Shown here piece by piece: positions 5,583-6,556 of a stretch of DNA of 6,556 bases (positions are counted from its first letter, which is position 1; every line of letters begins with the position of its first letter). Origin of the DNA: Bacillota bacterium. GTDB lineage: Bacteria; Bacillota; Clostridia; Lachnospirales; Anaerotignaceae. The notes beneath the pieces were generated by a model. It was not told the origin of the DNA and searched no databases. It saw nothing but the letters and a program-made list of their open reading frames with translations. Where the stretch lies: positions 1 to 6,556 of the forward strand of contig JAEZPX010000184.1 in assembly GCA_023413275.1 (NCBI GenBank). The letters are read 5' to 3'. Both the position numbers and the translations under genes were made by a program.

Positions 5583-5611
5583 GCTACGCTCATAATACAG
5601 TCAGAAGGTTG

Positions 5612-6145
5612 CTAGGAATTCATTTCCCGCTGCTTTAGCATATATCCCTTTTCTGCAAGCACCGCAAGGGTGCGATCACGGTCCAGGGGACTGGTAAAAG
5701 AAACAGTATGCAGGTGAATACCTGCGGTCAATTCCGAAAGAGGAGTGGAGTTACTGTTTTTCAGACGGGTCAGGAAGTCCTGAACATCATAGCGGGATCC
5801 GATCCGCAGCAGGCCGCTAATTTGTCCGTAAACAGCGTGTTCCACTGTTACATCAAGTATCTTACCTCCGTTGTCCACAATAGTGGTCAGCTCATCTTCC
5901 ATCTGGCTGTCGTTATGATGGACGGCGATAATCACCCGATATTCGCCGTCGGGAACATCGGATTCCAGCACATAGCCTCTAGGCGTGGCGGCGATTTTCT
6001 CATTTGCCGCCCGCAACAAGGCAATATCCCCAACGATGATTTGTCGGCTGACGTGAAATTGTCTGGCGATTGTACCGGCACTGATAGGCTGGCGGCTCTG
6101 TTGCAAAAGTTGGAGGATGTTATCCCGGCGTTCGGCGGAAGTCAT
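5612..6145 (-). CDS. niaR: Niacin-responsive transcriptional repressor NiaR (HTH plus 3H domain)
   Basis: DNA-binding repressor of niacin uptake and NAD synthesis genes; nicotinic acid is the known corepressor of the family. The 177-residue protein has an N-terminal winged helix of the HTH_11 type (about 3-60, recognition segment near ISAGTIARQFHVSRQIIVGD) and a C-terminal 3H domain (about 70-172). Conserved 3H residues are visible: His76-His77, Glu85, His103 in VEHAVYGQI, and His144 and His146 in TAGIHLHTV. His77, Glu85, His144 and His146 have the spacing I recall for the metal site of Thermotoga TM1602. The frame opens at GTG 6166, but that has no ribosome binding site; the ATG at 6145 has AAAGGA about 10 nt ahead and begins at the usual point. 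It has its own promoter, and a NiaR-type operator lies before niaX downstream. Confidence 0.93.
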   Translation of the reverse strand: MTSAERRDNILQLLQQSRQPISAGTIARQFHVSRQIIVGDIALLRAANEKIAATPRGYVLESDVPDGEYRVIIAVHHNDSQMEDELTTIVDNGGKILDVTVEHAVYGQISGLLRIGSRYDVQDFLTRLKNSNSTPLSELTAGIHLHTVSFTSPLDRDRTLAVLAEKGYMLKQREMNS

Positions 6146-6271
6146 ATGTTCTGCATCCTTTCTCACTTGTAATCGATGTTGGTGACTATTTGAAATAGGC
6201 TGCGCCTTAGGATGGTAAGCTTACACACAGTCCAAAGATAAAAAACCAACTGGTGCCCCCTTCCTTCCACT
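6146..6271 (-). other. Long 5' leader of niaR
   Basis: From the expected start near 6271 to the ATG is about 126 nt, long for a repressor gene. It contains GTTGGT (6250-6245) complementary to ACCAAC (6183-6178), a perfect 10-bp palindrome GTAAGCTTAC (6224-6215), and CTATTT/AAATAG (6198-6186). These suggest RNA structure or a protein site. I could not match it to a known riboswitch class, and no TGTCTTGACA-like NiaR site is seen. Confidence 0.4.
6156..6161 (-). promoter_or_regulatory. Ribosome binding site supporting the niaR ATG start
   Basis: AAAGGA lies about 10 nt before the ATG at 6145, slightly long spacing. The alternative GTG at 6166 has only non-matching bases before it, so ATG is preferred. 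Confidence 0.6.
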
Positions 6272-6277
6272 AAAGCT

Positions 6278-6307
6278 ATCATAGCATAGTTCCTATATCT
6301 ATTTCAA
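6278..6307 (-). promoter_or_regulatory. Promoter of niaR
   Basis: The minus strand reads TTGAAA (6307-6302), an 18-nt spacer, then TATGAT (6283-6278). Both boxes are close to consensus. Expected transcription start is near 6271. Confidence 0.65.
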
Positions 6308-6349
6308 CTGTTTCACAGATTGGAACAAAGCTGAAGAGTAAGCAAATAC

Positions 6350-6368
6350 AACCCATTCCGATGGGGTT
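6350..6368. terminator. Possible bidirectional terminator upstream of niaR
   Basis: CCCAT (6352-6356), TCCG loop, ATGGG (6361-6365), extendable by AA/TT across one bulged G. On the plus strand it is followed by GTTTTGTCTAATG and then seven T; on the minus strand by TTGTATTTGC. Neither tail is ideal. It would separate niaR from a gene beyond the right edge. Confidence 0.4.
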
Positions 6369-6370
6369 TT

Positions 6371-6556
6371 GTCTAATGTTTTTTTCTGCCCTTTTCAGAT
6401 TTTTGAAAAAAAAGAAACCAAAATTTCTAATTTAAGACATAAGTACTTTCTTTTTCAACCCCACATGTAATACCCTGTAGGTTCAACGAAGCATTGATAT
6501 ATTTTGCACAGGTTAATTTTATTCCTCTATATATTATTTCCTAAACAACCACAAAT
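6371..6556. other. AT-rich stretch at the right edge, no gene seen
   Basis: No coding frame of useful length is seen on either strand. It holds a TTTTCA/TGAAAA inverted repeat (6392-6409) and a weak minus-strand promoter-like pair (TTGAAA, 17 nt, TTAAAT, around 6431-6460). None is convincing. It is probably intergenic DNA before a gene beyond the window. Confidence 0.4.

Noticed and set aside
5708..6172. A 154-codon plus-strand open frame across niaR
   Set aside because: It is antisense to a clear NiaR gene, has no recognisable motif and no convincing ribosome binding site; GC-rich coding DNA often leaves such shadow frames.
6146..6271. A known NAD riboswitch in the niaR leader
   Set aside because: I could not find the conserved bases or helices of the NAD riboswitch classes I know, so only an unassigned leader is reported.
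6371..6556. A gene fragment or promoter near the right edge
   Set aside because: Frames are broken quickly by stops on the minus strand, and the promoter-like hexamers are weak and expected by chance in AT-rich DNA.

Overview
All eight protein genes lie on the minus strand, so the window reads from right to left. Gene content (an L13-S9 ribosomal pair behind truA and an ECF transporter module), strong AGGAGG-type ribosome binding sites, sigma-A-type promoters and mostly AT-rich DNA point to a Gram-positive Firmicute, most likely a member of the Clostridia. The genus cannot be fixed from this sequence. No phage gene, transposase, tRNA, rRNA or CRISPR array was seen.

Layout in transcription order: about 6556-6280 has no gene and holds a possible bidirectional terminator and the niaR promoter; niaR (6145-5612) is a niacin-responsive repressor; an intrinsic terminator at 5466-5494 merges with the niaX promoter, which carries a NiaR-type operator at its start site; niaX (5389-4790) is the probable niacin-binding S component of an ECF transporter; a separate promoter at 4711-4739 drives ecfA1 (4640-3774), ecfA2 (3798-2941) and ecfT (2944-2120), whose coding regions overlap; a 197-nt gap with a pseudo-palindrome and a hairpin precedes truA (1922-1146); a consensus promoter embedded in the end of truA drives an L13-type structured leader, rplM (965-528) and rpsI (509-117); a good intrinsic terminator at 50-86 ends the unit.

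How the genes work together: NiaX should capture niacin and dock on the EcfA1-EcfA2-EcfT energising module. NiaR with bound nicotinate should shut off niaX, but not obviously ecfA1A2T, which has its own promoter and could also serve other S components. The ecfA1-ecfA2-ecfT-truA-rplM-rpsI order is the common Firmicute arrangement, which usually follows rpoA-rplQ. Here niaR and niaX sit in that upstream place. Several of the longest open frames start too early; the starts given here follow ribosome binding sites and family lengths.

I do not see a wholly new system. The most interesting points are the promoter, terminator and operator stacking around niaX, the niaR-niaX placement, and the regulatory leaders before niaR, truA and rplM.
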